Source: Photobacterium profundum
GTDB lineage: Bacteria > Pseudomonadota > Gammaproteobacteria > Enterobacterales > Vibrionaceae
Assembly: GCF_003026285.1 (NCBI RefSeq)
Contig: NZ_PYOD01000002.1
Coordinates: 682,001 to 746,000 of the forward strand
Direction: 5' to 3'
Length of the DNA stretch: 64,000 nucleotides
This document shows, one piece after another, positions 1 through 8,892 of this stretch. The notes below the pieces were generated by a model. The model saw only the letters and a list, made by a program, of their open reading frames with translations. It searched no databases and was not told where the DNA came from. Each line of letters opens with the position of its first letter. The stretch's first letter is position 1. Position numbers and translations under genes: made by a program.

Positions 1-1
1 C

Positions 2-139
2 CCACACTGGGCTTGGTTAGAACGATTAGGCATATTTGAAATTACCGTCGCGACAGGGTTAGTCTTGTGGGTAGGGTGGCATTATATTTTTTATTACTGG
101 CCAAAAAAAAAGCCCGCAAGTAGCTTATCAACTAAGTAA
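2..139 (+). CDS. C-terminal end of a membrane protein (partial)
   Basis: The frame is open from the window edge and ends in TAA at 137-139, giving the last 45 residues of a protein whose body lies upstream. The piece is rich in Trp, Tyr and small hydrophobics (about residues 11-33 form one membrane segment) and finishes with a short basic tail (KKK then Ser-rich), as seen at the cytoplasmic end of many inner-membrane proteins. The pattern resembles the end of DUF418-type membrane proteins, but too little is visible to assign a family. Confidence 0.5.
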   Translation, partial: PHWAWLERLGIFEITVATGLVLWVGWHYIFYYWPKKKPASSLSTK

Positions 140-251
140 CGACTATCAATCAGCGTTCTCTATTATAACTTAGCAATATTGGTCAGGAACTTCATTCTCA
201 CAATACGGATACTTACTGCCATTCAAAAACAGATTTACAGATACATTGTGA

Positions 252-1130
252 ATGCAAAAAGGTCATACAGTGCAGATAGACGAAAGTTACCAAAGAAGAA
301 TCAATAAGGTGTGTGACTATATATACGCACACCTAGACGACGAGTTAACCGTTGAGGAGCTCAGTAAAGTCGCTCACTTCTCTAAGTATCACTTTCACCG
401 CCAGTTCACACACTATATGGGTATTGGTGTATTCAAATTTATTCAACAGCTAAGGCTTAAGCGCGCTTCTTATCAGCTTTTTTTCCATCAAGACACGCGC
501 ATAATCGATATCGCTCTTGATGCTAACTTTGAGTACCCAGAATCTTTTTCACGTGCATTCAAAAAAGTATTTGCTCAATCCCCTTCTGAATTTCGCCACC
601 AATCCAACTGGTTGCAATGGCATCAAAAATATCATTATCGAGAGATAAAATTGGAGAAGAATATGAATGTTGAAATTAAACACTTCGATAAAACAAAAAT
701 AGCCGTTATGGAGCACCAAGCAGCTCCTGAACTCGTCAACGAATCAGTCAGCCGGTTCATTGAATGGCGTAAAACCACGGGTCTATCGCCCATTCTAACC
801 AGTCGATCTTTTGGTATCATTTATAACGACCCAAAAGTAGCAGCACCTGAAGATTTTCGGTTTGATATTTGTGGCGAAGTAAAAACAGCAATTAAAGAGA
901 ATACATTTGGCATTGTAAGTAAAACACTTTCAGCAGGTCGATGTGCTGTTATTAGGCATTATGGCTCTCATAATGGCTTAGATACGAAAATTCATTACCT
1001 TTATGGTCAATGGTTACCTGAAAGCGGTGAAGAATTACGCGATGATCCCTGTTTCTTTCACTATATGAATTTCTTTCCTGAAGTGTCTGAACATGAATTA
1101 ATCACTGATATTTACCTGCCATTGAAATAA
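252..1130 (+). CDS. AraC-family regulator with GyrI-like effector domain
   Basis: 292 residues. Residues about 10-115 form the double helix-turn-helix AraC DNA-binding domain (LTVEELSKVAHFSKYHFHRQF in the first half, a IDIALDANFEYPESFSRAFKK second half). Residues about 135-292 are a GyrI-like small-molecule-binding domain, so this is the N-terminal-HTH plus GyrI layout of Rob-type regulators, usually sensing drugs or metabolites. It stands alone; the next gene, the molybdoenzyme, is on the same strand about 240 bases away after a terminator-like hairpin, so co-transcription is unlikely. No strong ribosome site precedes the ATG. The ligand and targets are unknown. Confidence 0.85.
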   Translation: MQKGHTVQIDESYQRRINKVCDYIYAHLDDELTVEELSKVAHFSKYHFHRQFTHYMGIGVFKFIQQLRLKRASYQLFFHQDTRIIDIALDANFEYPESFSRAFKKVFAQSPSEFRHQSNWLQWHQKYHYREIKLEKNMNVEIKHFDKTKIAVMEHQAAPELVNESVSRFIEWRKTTGLSPILTSRSFGIIYNDPKVAAPEDFRFDICGEVKTAIKENTFGIVSKTLSAGRCAVIRHYGSHNGLDTKIHYLYGQWLPESGEELRDDPCFFHYMNFFPEVSEHELITDIYLPLK

Positions 1131-1150
1131 ATGAGTAAAGCTAACTTATC

Positions 1151-1170
1151 TTGAAGTAACTTGGGTATAG
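1151..1170. repeat. Half copy of dispersed TATACCCAAGTTACCT repeat
   Basis: TTGAAGTAACTTGGGTATAG is the reverse complement of the consensus half-site that recurs at 4399, 12267, 13277, 46167 and 57340. It sits between the AraC gene and its downstream hairpin. Confidence 0.55.
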
Positions 1171-1194
1171 ACTCGCTTAACTACATCGATATCT

Positions 1195-1223
1195 AAACGG
1201 CTTGTGGCATCAGAGCCGTTTTA
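1195..1223 (+). terminator. Hairpin terminator after the AraC/GyrI gene
   Basis: AACGGCTT and AGAGCCGTT pair around an eight-base loop and are followed by TTTAT. The stem core is shared with the hairpins at 4074 and 6081. Confidence 0.6.
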
Positions 1224-1371
1224 TTTAAACAGTCAGTGAAGGCGTCCGCATTTCCCCTCTTTAAATTATACTTTCATGTGTATAGGTTACCTTTCTTAAA
1301 TATAAAATTGATTAAATGTACATTTTAAATACCTCTTTATAGGGGTAGTATCGTCGTCACAACTAACAAAA

Positions 1372-4056
1372 ATGAAAATGATGATGGCTATTTCTCGTCG
1401 TACCCTATTAAAAACCTCTATTGCCACAGCTGTTGCCGCAGCGGGTGGTTTAGTGATCTTTCCAGCATCGAAAATTTTTTCTGGCGATGATGTTGATGTG
1501 ATTCCGCACGCAAGTCACTGGGGGCCTTTTAACGCGATAGTTAAAGACGGTATTTTAATTGGTGTTCAGCCCCGCAAAGAACTGGATGCAATGCCAACTG
1601 AAATGTTGACTGAAGGCCTTCTAAGCCGTGTCTATGATAAGACTCGGGTGAAATACCCCATGGTAAGACAATCTTACCTTGCCGATCCAAAAGGTGACAA
1701 TAAACCCCATTTACGCGGGAAAGAACCTTTTGTACGAGTGAGCTGGGAGACGGCGTTATCCCTTGTGGCCGATAGCATTCAAACCACAGCCAAAGAGTTT
1801 GGAAATGAGGCTATTTTTAGTAGCTCTTATGGGGGTTGGTCTCATGCTGGTTTAATGCGACCTCAAGTATTGCAGGGACGTTTCTTCAATTTAATCGGTG
1901 GTCAAAGTACAACAACGGGCGATTACTCTGGTGGTGCATCTCAAGTTATCTTGCCTCATGTTATTGGTGATATGGAAGTCTACTCACCACAAACCGCATG
2001 GCCTGTTATTGAAAAGCATACCGAAGTATTTGTACTCATCGGTTGTGACCCTTGGAAAAATAACCGCATTGAATTTCGCGTCGCAGATCATCAAATGTAC
2101 CCTCGCTGGAAACAGTTTGCAGAGAAAGGCATTAAATTTATTTCGATCAACCCACAGCGTACCCGCACCGATGATGAACTGGATGCTGACTGGGTAAAAA
2201 TAGTACCTAATACCGATACCGCCCTATTTCTTGCCATGGCGCAATGTGCCTATGAAAAAGAACTGTATGACCTAACGTATTTAGCGCGCTATACCGTGGG
2301 TGCCGATAAATATATTGACCATCTGATGGGCAAAAATGATGGGGTTGTGAAGTCACCACAATGGGCAGAGAAAATCACTGGTATTTCTGCTGAAAAGATC
2401 AAAGAAATGGCAGAGCTATTCGCTAATAAAAAAACGCAGTTTGCCGCAGGTTGGTCACTTCAACGGGCAGATCATGGCGAAATGGTTCATTGGGCGATCA
2501 TTAATTTTGCAGCTATGTTGGGCAAAATAGGTAAGCCCGGTGAAGGGGTCGGTTTTAGCTGGCACTATGGTAACGGCGGTATGCCTCAATCAGGTAAAGC
2601 ATTACCTGTTGGTTTATCACAGGGCAAAAATCCGGTAGATAAAATTTGCCCAGCATCGCGTATCTCTGAAATGTTAAATAACCCAGGTAAACGCTTTACT
2701 CGTGATGGCATCGAATATACCTACCCTGATGTTAAAGTCGTTTATAACGCAGGGAATAACCTCTTATCACATCAACAAAATACCAATGAATTGATCGCAG
2801 CATTAAACCAAAAGGTCGATACCTTTATTTGCCAAGATCCATGGTGGTGTGCTTCTTCTCGCTATGCTGACATCGTACTGCCGGCAACAAGCTCGCTAGA
2901 ACGTGACGACCTTTCTTCAGGCGGCACGTACAGTAACGATAAAATCTATGCAATGCGCCAAGTAATCAAACCTTACGGCGAAAGCTTGGATGACTTTGAA
3001 ATTTTCCGCTTACTGTCAAAAATGTTTGGGGTCGAAAAGCAATTTACCGATGGTTTAGCCTTTAATGATATTTTAAAACGTGCTTATAAAGCCTCATCGG
3101 CCATTTTGCCATTTGATGAGTTTTGGCAACAAGGTGTCGCACATCTTCCTATCGCTGAATCTGCTAATGATTGGGTAAGACATGGTGACTTTTATCAAGA
3201 TCCTGAACAATTCCCACTTCATACCACATCAGGAAAAATTGAACTTTACTGTCAAGACATTGCTGATTTTGAGGTAAAAGATTGCCCACCTATGCCAACG
3301 TTCATTGAACCGTTTGAATACCTTGGTAATGCAAAAACCAATGCAGTGCATGTTGTTAGCCCTCATCCGTATATGCGTTTGCATTCGCAAATGGCCAATG
3401 CGGATGTACGTAAACGTGAAGATGTACAAGGAAGACAATACGTACTGATCAATGATCAAGATGCAGAAAAGCATGGGATCCGTTCTGGCCAGCTAGTAGA
3501 GATCTTTAATGATCGCGGACGAGTTATTGCAGGCGCAAAAGTGTCGAAAAAAATCATGCAAGGGGTGATCAGTCTAGAAGAAGGCGCATGGTTACAGTTT
3601 GACAGCCAAGGACGTTGTAACAGCGGAGCGATTAACGTTTTAACCTCTAGCAATGCTTCCAGTGAATTGAGCCAAGCCAACAGTGCAAATACCTGTTTGG
3701 CATATATTCAACGCTGTCGAGACTCAGAATCATCAAACTTGGCGTTCGAGCCCCCACAAATAGTCGCAATAGACGGCAACACTAACCTTACTAAGCCTGA
3801 TATCACCCTTGCCGTCGATCAAATAAAGCTAAATGATGTTACGCAAAGTGCAGGGGAGAAACTTTTTTATCAGCGTTGCACCATGTGTCATTCAGCAAAA
3901 GATCCCCGTCAATACACTAAAGTGCAATGGCAAGGTATAACCAAGAGTATGTTCCCTCGGGCAGGATTAAACCCCGCCGAAAGAAAGCAAGTAATGGACT
4001 TTCTTGAGGAAAACGCAAAAGACAGCAAAGATGGATCTAAAATAAGCAACCTCTAA
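1372..4056 (+). CDS. Periplasmic TMAO/DMSO reductase-type molybdoenzyme fused to a c-type haem domain
   Basis: 894 residues. A Tat signal (SRRTLLK at about 8-14, then a hydrophobic stretch) sends the folded enzyme to the periplasm. The body is a DMSO-reductase-family molybdopterin oxidoreductase of the TorA/TorZ/BisC branch; GDYSGGASQ carries the expected molybdenum-ligand serine at residue 186. There is no N-terminal 4Fe-4S cysteine motif, as in TorA. Unlike ordinary TorA (about 830-850 residues), the last 75 residues hold a CTMCH haem-c motif (Cys836, Cys839, His840) with a candidate distal Met860, resembling the monohaem C-terminal domain of TorC. The enzyme may therefore carry its own electron-entry domain. 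No torC, torD or torTSR gene lies beside it. Four ATG codons lie within the first five codons of the frame, so the exact start is uncertain. The substrate (TMAO, an S-oxide or an N-oxide) cannot be read from the sequence. Confidence 0.9.
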   Translation: MKMMMAISRRTLLKTSIATAVAAAGGLVIFPASKIFSGDDVDVIPHASHWGPFNAIVKDGILIGVQPRKELDAMPTEMLTEGLLSRVYDKTRVKYPMVRQSYLADPKGDNKPHLRGKEPFVRVSWETALSLVADSIQTTAKEFGNEAIFSSSYGGWSHAGLMRPQVLQGRFFNLIGGQSTTTGDYSGGASQVILPHVIGDMEVYSPQTAWPVIEKHTEVFVLIGCDPWKNNRIEFRVADHQMYPRWKQFAEKGIKFISINPQRTRTDDELDADWVKIVPNTDTALFLAMAQCAYEKELYDLTYLARYTVGADKYIDHLMGKNDGVVKSPQWAEKITGISAEKIKEMAELFANKKTQFAAGWSLQRADHGEMVHWAIINFAAMLGKIGKPGEGVGFSWHYGNGGMPQSGKALPVGLSQGKNPVDKICPASRISEMLNNPGKRFTRDGIEYTYPDVKVVYNAGNNLLSHQQNTNELIAALNQKVDTFICQDPWWCASSRYADIVLPATSSLERDDLSSGGTYSNDKIYAMRQVIKPYGESLDDFEIFRLLSKMFGVEKQFTDGLAFNDILKRAYKASSAILPFDEFWQQGVAHLPIAESANDWVRHGDFYQDPEQFPLHTTSGKIELYCQDIADFEVKDCPPMPTFIEPFEYLGNAKTNAVHVVSPHPYMRLHSQMANADVRKREDVQGRQYVLINDQDAEKHGIRSGQLVEIFNDRGRVIAGAKVSKKIMQGVISLEEGAWLQFDSQGRCNSGAINVLTSSNASSELSQANSANTCLAYIQRCRDSESSNLAFEPPQIVAIDGNTNLTKPDITLAVDQIKLNDVTQSAGEKLFYQRCTMCHSAKDPRQYTKVQWQGITKSMFPRAGLNPAERKQVMDFLEENAKDSKDGSKISNL

Positions 4057-4073
4057 TCCCCCTAAAAGAAAGA

Positions 4074-4105
4074 ACGGCTCTAAGCATACCCTAAGAGCCG
4101 TTTTT
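4074..4105 (+). terminator. Rho-independent terminator after the reductase
   Basis: ACGGCTCT and AGAGCCGT pair around a 12-base loop and are followed by TTTTT, 17 bases after the reductase stop. Confidence 0.85.
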
Positions 4106-4162
4106 CAAATAAAACAACAAGTCATCTTGGCCGGTATAATATCTAGCTAAGAAAGCACGTAA

Positions 4163-4312
4163 TTACATGCTTATATTTTTCGTCATATTGTAGCCCGAGA
4201 TTGTAAACCCAACCTCTTGATACAGTGCGAGTGCTCGTTGGTTATGGTAAGCAATGAAATAGCCGCAGTAAGCGGAATACTCATTCACACGCATATCTCG
4301 AAGGTTAACCAC
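4163..4312 (-). pseudogene. Remnant of a GNAT acetyltransferase gene (C-terminal end)
   Basis: Read on the minus strand from about 4312 to the TAA at 4163-4165, the frame gives NQRALALYQEVGFTISGYN near its end, which is the classic acetyl-CoA-fold ending of GNAT enzymes (N-x-RA-x-x-LY-x-x-x-GF-x-x-x-G). An in-frame stop lies immediately upstream and there is no start codon or N-terminal half, so only about 50 codons survive. It lies in the 450-base gap between the molybdoenzyme and the exporter. The rest of that gap shows only a repeat remnant at 4399. Confidence 0.7.
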
Positions 4313-4398
4313 TTAAAAATCCTTTTGGGTTGTCAATGAATGCATAGACCTAGCAATGACTGCTACCACATTGATTATCGTACTCCATTAAGCCAATT

Positions 4399-4428
4399 TA
4401 TACCCAGTTTGCTTGAAGTAACTGCAGG
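4399..4428. repeat. Degenerate copy of the dispersed hairpin repeat
   Basis: TATACCCAG followed by TTGCTTGAAGTAACTGC contains pieces of both half-sites of the repeat family (compare 46167-46202). Confidence 0.45.
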
Positions 4429-4504
4429 ATTAAGCAATTTCGTTCAATACTCACAATACAGTTCCATTTAGTATGATAACAGTCAGGTTAAATTCGGAAT
4501 CACC

Positions 4505-5110
4505 ATGCAGTCAGTTTTGCTTTCTATGTCAGTCTTTGCTTTTGTGGGTGCGGTATCACCGGGCCCCGTCAATATCATCGCAGCCAGTGCTGGGGCACAA
4601 TTTGGGTATCATAAAGCAGTCTTTCATGTTCTTGGTGCGACATTCGCTTATACCCTTATCGTGTTCCTTTGTGGACTTGGGCTAGAACAAGCATTGAAGA
4701 TACTACCTGAAATGACAGGGTGGCTTACAGTGTTTGGCGGGGTATTTTTACTTTATATGGCGTTTAAAATTGCAACCACTGTTGGAACTGAAAACGCTAG
4801 AGGCTTAAAAAAGACAGCTCATCCTACTTTTTTTGAGGGCGTCTTGTCTCAAGGGCTAAACCCAAAAGCATGGCTCGTCGCGATGTCTGGTGTAAGCTTA
4901 TTTGTACTGAAACACTCACCCACAATGTTGTACTTAATTATCTTTTGCGCCATCTCCTTTGTGGTATGCTTTTTAGGTGTCTCTGTATGGGCTGCTGCGG
5001 GAAATTATATTGGACGTTATTTATCCACCACAAAACGACAAGCCACTTTTAATATTATGATGGGATTACTTTTAAGTGGGACAGTGATTAACATGTTTTG
5101 GGGATATTAA
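4505..5110 (+). CDS. LysE/RhtB-family amino-acid exporter
   Basis: 201 residues with about six membrane helices. The N-terminal motif GAVSPGPVNI at residues about 15-24 and the later GLNPKAWL (about 119-126) are family hallmarks of the LysE/RhtB export carriers, which pump amino acids or derivatives out across the inner membrane. The length is normal for the family. The AraC gene starts 10 bases after its stop, so the two form one transcription unit and the regulator probably controls the exporter. The exported substrate is unknown. Confidence 0.9.
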   Translation: MQSVLLSMSVFAFVGAVSPGPVNIIAASAGAQFGYHKAVFHVLGATFAYTLIVFLCGLGLEQALKILPEMTGWLTVFGGVFLLYMAFKIATTVGTENARGLKKTAHPTFFEGVLSQGLNPKAWLVAMSGVSLFVLKHSPTMLYLIIFCAISFVVCFLGVSVWAAAGNYIGRYLSTTKRQATFNIMMGLLLSGTVINMFWGY

Positions 5111-5120
5111 GGAAGTCGCA

Positions 5121-5939
5121 ATGAAACAAGACGACACCGTTTTTCTAATACAATGCGAAACCTTGCCTTTTGTGGAGGTCCGAAAAGCATCAAAGTCAGC
5201 CGCTTGTTACCAAGCGCATTCTCATGATGAATTTTCGCTTGGTGTCATCGACCGTGGCTCCGCCAATTATAAGAACTTAAATAAAAGAAACCGTATAGAG
5301 GCGACAAACACAGTCACCATAAACCCAGGTGATATTCATTGCTGTAATCCCGATTCTGATGATTGGTGTTACCGGATGTTATTTATTGATACACATTGGG
5401 TCGGGAAACTGCAATCTGAAATACTCGGGCGTGATAATATCGATTATCTCCCCTTTCCAAACAGCTATGAGACAGACCCTAACCTATACCGCGAATTTAA
5501 TGTCCTGTTCGATACTTTAATGAATGAACGGAACCCTCTATTATCAGAAAGTATCTTCATTCAATATTTATCTCGATATTTTGGTCCCAGTAAAACCGCT
5601 TTCTCAAAAGCTGAAAAACAGATCTCACCCTATATAAAACGAGTGCATGAAAAATTACTCGATCAGCTAGAGAACAATCTCACGTTAAATGATTTAGCCA
5701 AAGAAGCAGGTCTAAGCCGCTACCACCTCATCCGACAATTTAACGCAATTTATGGCATGCCTCCCCATGCGTTGCAATTAGATGAACGCATAAAAAAATC
5801 AAAGGTCTTGCTCAAAGCAGGCAATACCTTAACAGATGCATCAGCACAGCTAGGCTTTGCCGACCAAGCACACTTTCAGCGACATTTTAAAAAACGTACA
5901 GCCATTACACCCAAGCAGTATCAGTCATTTTTTATTTAA
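5121..5939 (+). CDS. AraC-family regulator with cupin-type sensing domain
   Basis: 272 residues. The N-terminal half is an AraC ligand-binding cupin (HSHDEFSLG near residues 34-42); the last 100 residues hold the two helix-turn-helices (LTLNDLAKEAGLSRYHLIRQF, then TDASAQLGFADQAHFQRHFK). A good ribosome site, AAGGAAGT, precedes the ATG. It is encoded 10 bases behind the LysE-family exporter, and AraC-lysE pairs of this kind usually respond to the exported compound. The pairing is seen; the ligand is inferred only in general terms. Confidence 0.9.
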   Translation: MKQDDTVFLIQCETLPFVEVRKASKSAACYQAHSHDEFSLGVIDRGSANYKNLNKRNRIEATNTVTINPGDIHCCNPDSDDWCYRMLFIDTHWVGKLQSEILGRDNIDYLPFPNSYETDPNLYREFNVLFDTLMNERNPLLSESIFIQYLSRYFGPSKTAFSKAEKQISPYIKRVHEKLLDQLENNLTLNDLAKEAGLSRYHLIRQFNAIYGMPPHALQLDERIKKSKVLLKAGNTLTDASAQLGFADQAHFQRHFKKRTAITPKQYQSFFI

Positions 5940-6077
5940 AATATCAGTAAAGACCCGTACCTTTTACATCCTGCGCTTATACTTAACTATCAAATACAAA
6001 CCTTAATTTACACAACAGACGGAATGGAATAAGCAAATGCTTATACTGCTCGCTATTGCATTATATACAGATATAAA

Positions 6078-6112
6078 AAAACGGCCCTGAGCATACACTC
6101 AGAGCCGTTTTC
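6078..6112. terminator. Bidirectional terminator between the AraC gene and ackA
   Basis: ACGGCCCTGAG and CTCAGAGCCGT form a stem with one mismatch; TTTT follows on the plus strand and seven Ts follow on the minus strand, so it can end both the AraC transcript and the convergent acetate kinase transcript. Confidence 0.8.
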
Positions 6113-6148
6113 CCGTTCCGTAATCCCTGCGTTCCAAACAGGGTATTG

Positions 6149-6196
6149 CCAAGTTCATAGGCAACTTGGCAATACCAACCTTTGAAAGGTTGGTAA
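6149..6196 (-). other. Two adjacent perfect hairpins downstream of ackA
   Basis: TTGCCAAGTT/AACTTGGCAA (loop CATAGGC) is followed at once by ACCAACCTTT/AAGGTTGGT. They lie just past the ackA stop on the minus strand and lack T-runs, so they look more like 3-prime mRNA stabilisers or processing elements than terminators. Confidence 0.6.
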
Positions 6197-6202
6197 AATC
6201 TA

Positions 6203-7396
6203 TTAAGCGTGTAAAAGCGCCATAGATTCTTTAGCAATTACCCACTCTTCATTGGTTGGAATAACCATTGCAAGAGGTGTATTTGCCTGCGTGATAACAC
6301 CGTCTTTCCCAAAACGTGCATCAGCATTTGCTGCTTCATCTTCACGATAACCAAAGATCTTAAGAGACTTAAGAATTTGGCTACGGATAGGTAATGAATT
6401 CTCACCAATTCCACCCGTAAAGATGATGCCATCTAATTCATCTAATGCCACCATGTAAGAGGCAATGTATTTTGCTACACGGTAAGTGAAGATTTCAAAT
6501 GCTAGTGTTGCACCAACATGACCTTCTTCCATCGCTTCAATAACACCACGACAGTCACTTGTTAAGCCAGATACGCCCAAGAAGCCAGAGTTAGAATTTA
6601 ACTCTTTAAATACTTGCTCTGGAGACCAGCCTTTTTTCAGCAAGAATTCAATAATGCCTGGGTCCAAATCGCCACAACGTGTGCCCATCATTAAGCCAGA
6701 TAACGGTGTAAAGCCCATGCTTGTATCAACACTTTGACCGTCTTTAATTGCACATACTGATGCGCCATTGCCTAGGTGTACTGAAATAAAGCTGCTTTTT
6801 TCAATCGGCTTATTTATTACTTTAGCGGCTTCGCGGCTCACAAAGTAATGGCTTGTGCCGTGGAAGCCGTAACGACGAATACCGTAGTCATCATATAGCT
6901 TACTTGAAATCGCACCAGTAAATGCTTTTGCTGGCATTGTTTGGTGGAATGCAGTATCAAACACTGCATATTGAGATAATGCAGGAAAAGCAGCGATTGC
7001 AGCTCGCATACCAACAACGTGTGCAGGGTTATGCAGCGGTGCTAGATCACTAAGATTCTCAATTTCTTGTAAGACAGATTCATCAATCTTAACAGTTTGA
7101 GTAAACTTCTCGCCACCATGTACAACACGGTGACCAACAGCAACGATATCTTGTTTAATACCTTGCTCTTCAAGTAAAGCAACAATACGGTCAATTGCTT
7201 GCTTATGGTGGTTGCCGTTATCGCTTAGTTGAAACTCATGTTTCTTACCGTCGATTTTCCAGCTAACGTTTGCGTCAGCAAGACCAAAACACTCACCAAG
7301 ACCATTTAAGGTTGCTTCGCCACTAACCGTATCGATTAGTGCAAATTTAAGTGAAGAACTACCAGAATTGATTACAAGAACTAAAGAATTGCTCAT
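6203..7396 (-). CDS. ackA: Acetate kinase
   Basis: 397 residues, the usual AckA length. It interconverts acetyl phosphate + ADP and acetate + ATP in the cytoplasm. VLVINSGSSSLKFAL at the N-terminus is the ASKHA phosphate-binding signature; RYGFHGTSH, HLGNGAS and MMGTRCGDLDPG are family blocks, and GIIFTGGIGEN closes the site. A longer frame reaches 7453, but the conserved protein begins at the ATG ending at 7396, so I use that start. No phosphotransacetylase gene is next to it: this is a stand-alone ackA, plausibly a second copy in the genome. A bidirectional terminator lies downstream. Confidence 0.96.
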   Translation of the reverse strand: MSNSLVLVINSGSSSLKFALIDTVSGEATLNGLGECFGLADANVSWKIDGKKHEFQLSDNGNHHKQAIDRIVALLEEQGIKQDIVAVGHRVVHGGEKFTQTVKIDESVLQEIENLSDLAPLHNPAHVVGMRAAIAAFPALSQYAVFDTAFHQTMPAKAFTGAISSKLYDDYGIRRYGFHGTSHYFVSREAAKVINKPIEKSSFISVHLGNGASVCAIKDGQSVDTSMGFTPLSGLMMGTRCGDLDPGIIEFLLKKGWSPEQVFKELNSNSGFLGVSGLTSDCRGVIEAMEEGHVGATLAFEIFTYRVAKYIASYMVALDELDGIIFTGGIGENSLPIRSQILKSLKIFGYREDEAANADARFGKDGVITQANTPLAMVIPTNEEWVIAKESMALLHA

Positions 7397-7894
7397 GGTT
7401 ATCTCATCAGAAAAAAGGTAAACAGGACAAAATGCTGTCCAAACACACGTCAATCAGACTTTGCAACGGAAAATGTGTCGTTCTGCATTTTCTTCGTTTT
7501 TATTTGCATAATCACATCATACTCAATTTTTTTTGAAAGTCTCAACTTTTGTTTTAATTCGAGGCTAAAAATTTAAGCGATACTGGTTTAGATCAATTTT
7601 CATCGGGTAAATGACGATTATCCGAACAAAATGCCAGCAAACATTCAACTTTAGTTGAGTAAAAGAAGCGAGGGAACGTCCTTACTTCAATTCTTTTTAA
7701 GGTTGAAGATGATAAATACTCATCTTTGGTGCAAGAAAAAAGTGATTTCACGTATTGCTCACTCACATTGTTCAAAAATGAAGGAACTCTAAGCCTTATT
7801 TGAGCGTGGTATATAAAACGAGGTAAGACAACGGGGCAACATGGGCATGGCAACCACCACTTTCGATAGACAATATAATAGGTATATTTCTCTA
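7397..7894. other. Intergenic region upstream of ackA
   Basis: About 500 bases holding the ackA promoter on the minus strand and the 3-prime side of the LysR gene. It is AT-rich near 7500-7560. An open frame on the minus strand at 7593-7853 has no start signal or recognisable family and was not called. A TTGATCTAAA half-site (minus strand, near 7588-7597) resembles half of an FNR box but has no matching partner. Confidence 0.4.
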
Positions 7895-8788
7895 TTATTT
7901 CTCATCTTGTTTTTGAAACCACGATCTTAAAAAAACCATTAAATGATGAATTCGAGGGTTCACCTGCACATCTCGATGACAAACTAGCCACCATGCAATA
8001 TTAGGTAATGGGATATCTTTGAATATTTCAATCAAGCTAGGTGTTTTCTTGGCTAGTTCCGTAATCGTTACAGCAACACCTGCTTTTGCTTGAACTAAAT
8101 TTAGTTGCATTTGGTAACTATCAGTTCGAAAGGTAAATTGCTTTTTGGATAAATTACGCCCCGATTTTTCAGCCTCGCTAATATACATATTGCTGTAGTC
8201 AAATCCTATAACGCTATACGGCGCATGATAAATATCATCTGGTGTTTTAGGATAACCTACATCACCGATATAAGCTTCATGAGCAAAAAAACCTAGGGTT
8301 CTACTCATTAAATATGTAACAACAAGATCGGGCTGTTCCGGTTTTTGCTGGCATATCGAAATATCTGCATCGCGTTTATTTAAATTCACTTTGCCATTCG
8401 ACACAATCAACTCGACATTAATTAAAGGATGCATTCGGTGAAATGCAGCTAAAGCATCAGGTAGAAAATGAAAACCAAATAACTCACTCACAGCTAAACG
8501 TACATTGCCTGATTCTTCAATTGAACTGCCGTTAACCTGACGAGAAAAACGCTCTGCACCTAGTGCTGTATCTTTCGCTGACTCTAACAATTGACGACCG
8601 ACTGGTGTCAGCTTTAAACCACTTGTTGAACGTTCAAATAAATGTAATCCAGTTCGCTCTTCAAGCGCCAGAATTTGACGACTTACCGTCGGTTGAGACA
8701 TCCCCACAACATGCGCAGCAGCCGACATACTTCCATGTTCAGCCACTGCTAGAAATATCCGAATACTGTCCCATTCCATGCTATTCAT
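7895..8788 (-). CDS. LysR-family transcriptional regulator
   Basis: 297 residues. The N-terminal winged HTH (MEWDSIRIFLAVAEHGSMSAAA, then MSQPTVSRQILALEERTG) is followed by a two-lobed periplasmic-binding-like sensing domain. It is transcribed away from the NAD(P)-binding protein gene at 8893, with a 104-base shared promoter region, the standard layout for a LysR that controls its divergent neighbour. The effector is unknown. Confidence 0.92.
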   Translation of the reverse strand: MNSMEWDSIRIFLAVAEHGSMSAAAHVVGMSQPTVSRQILALEERTGLHLFERSTSGLKLTPVGRQLLESAKDTALGAERFSRQVNGSSIEESGNVRLAVSELFGFHFLPDALAAFHRMHPLINVELIVSNGKVNLNKRDADISICQQKPEQPDLVVTYLMSRTLGFFAHEAYIGDVGYPKTPDDIYHAPYSVIGFDYSNMYISEAEKSGRNLSKKQFTFRTDSYQMQLNLVQAKAGVAVTITELAKKTPSLIEIFKDIPLPNIAWWLVCHRDVQVNPRIHHLMVFLRSWFQKQDEK

Positions 8789-8892
8789 ATTCGTATATCC
8801 ACCATACTTTACTGTAGGTTTACTATATCGCTAATCCACGACAGACTGCTTAATTAAATAGATGAGGTAACTCGCATAGATGAGGATATTGA

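Noticed and set aside
7580..7605. FNR-like half-site TTGATCTAAA upstream of ackA
   Set aside because: Only one half of the TTGAT-N4-ATCAA consensus is present.
7593..7853. 86-codon frame on the minus strand upstream of ackA
   Set aside because: No ribosome site, Cys/Pro-rich start without family likeness, and it covers the expected ackA promoter region.
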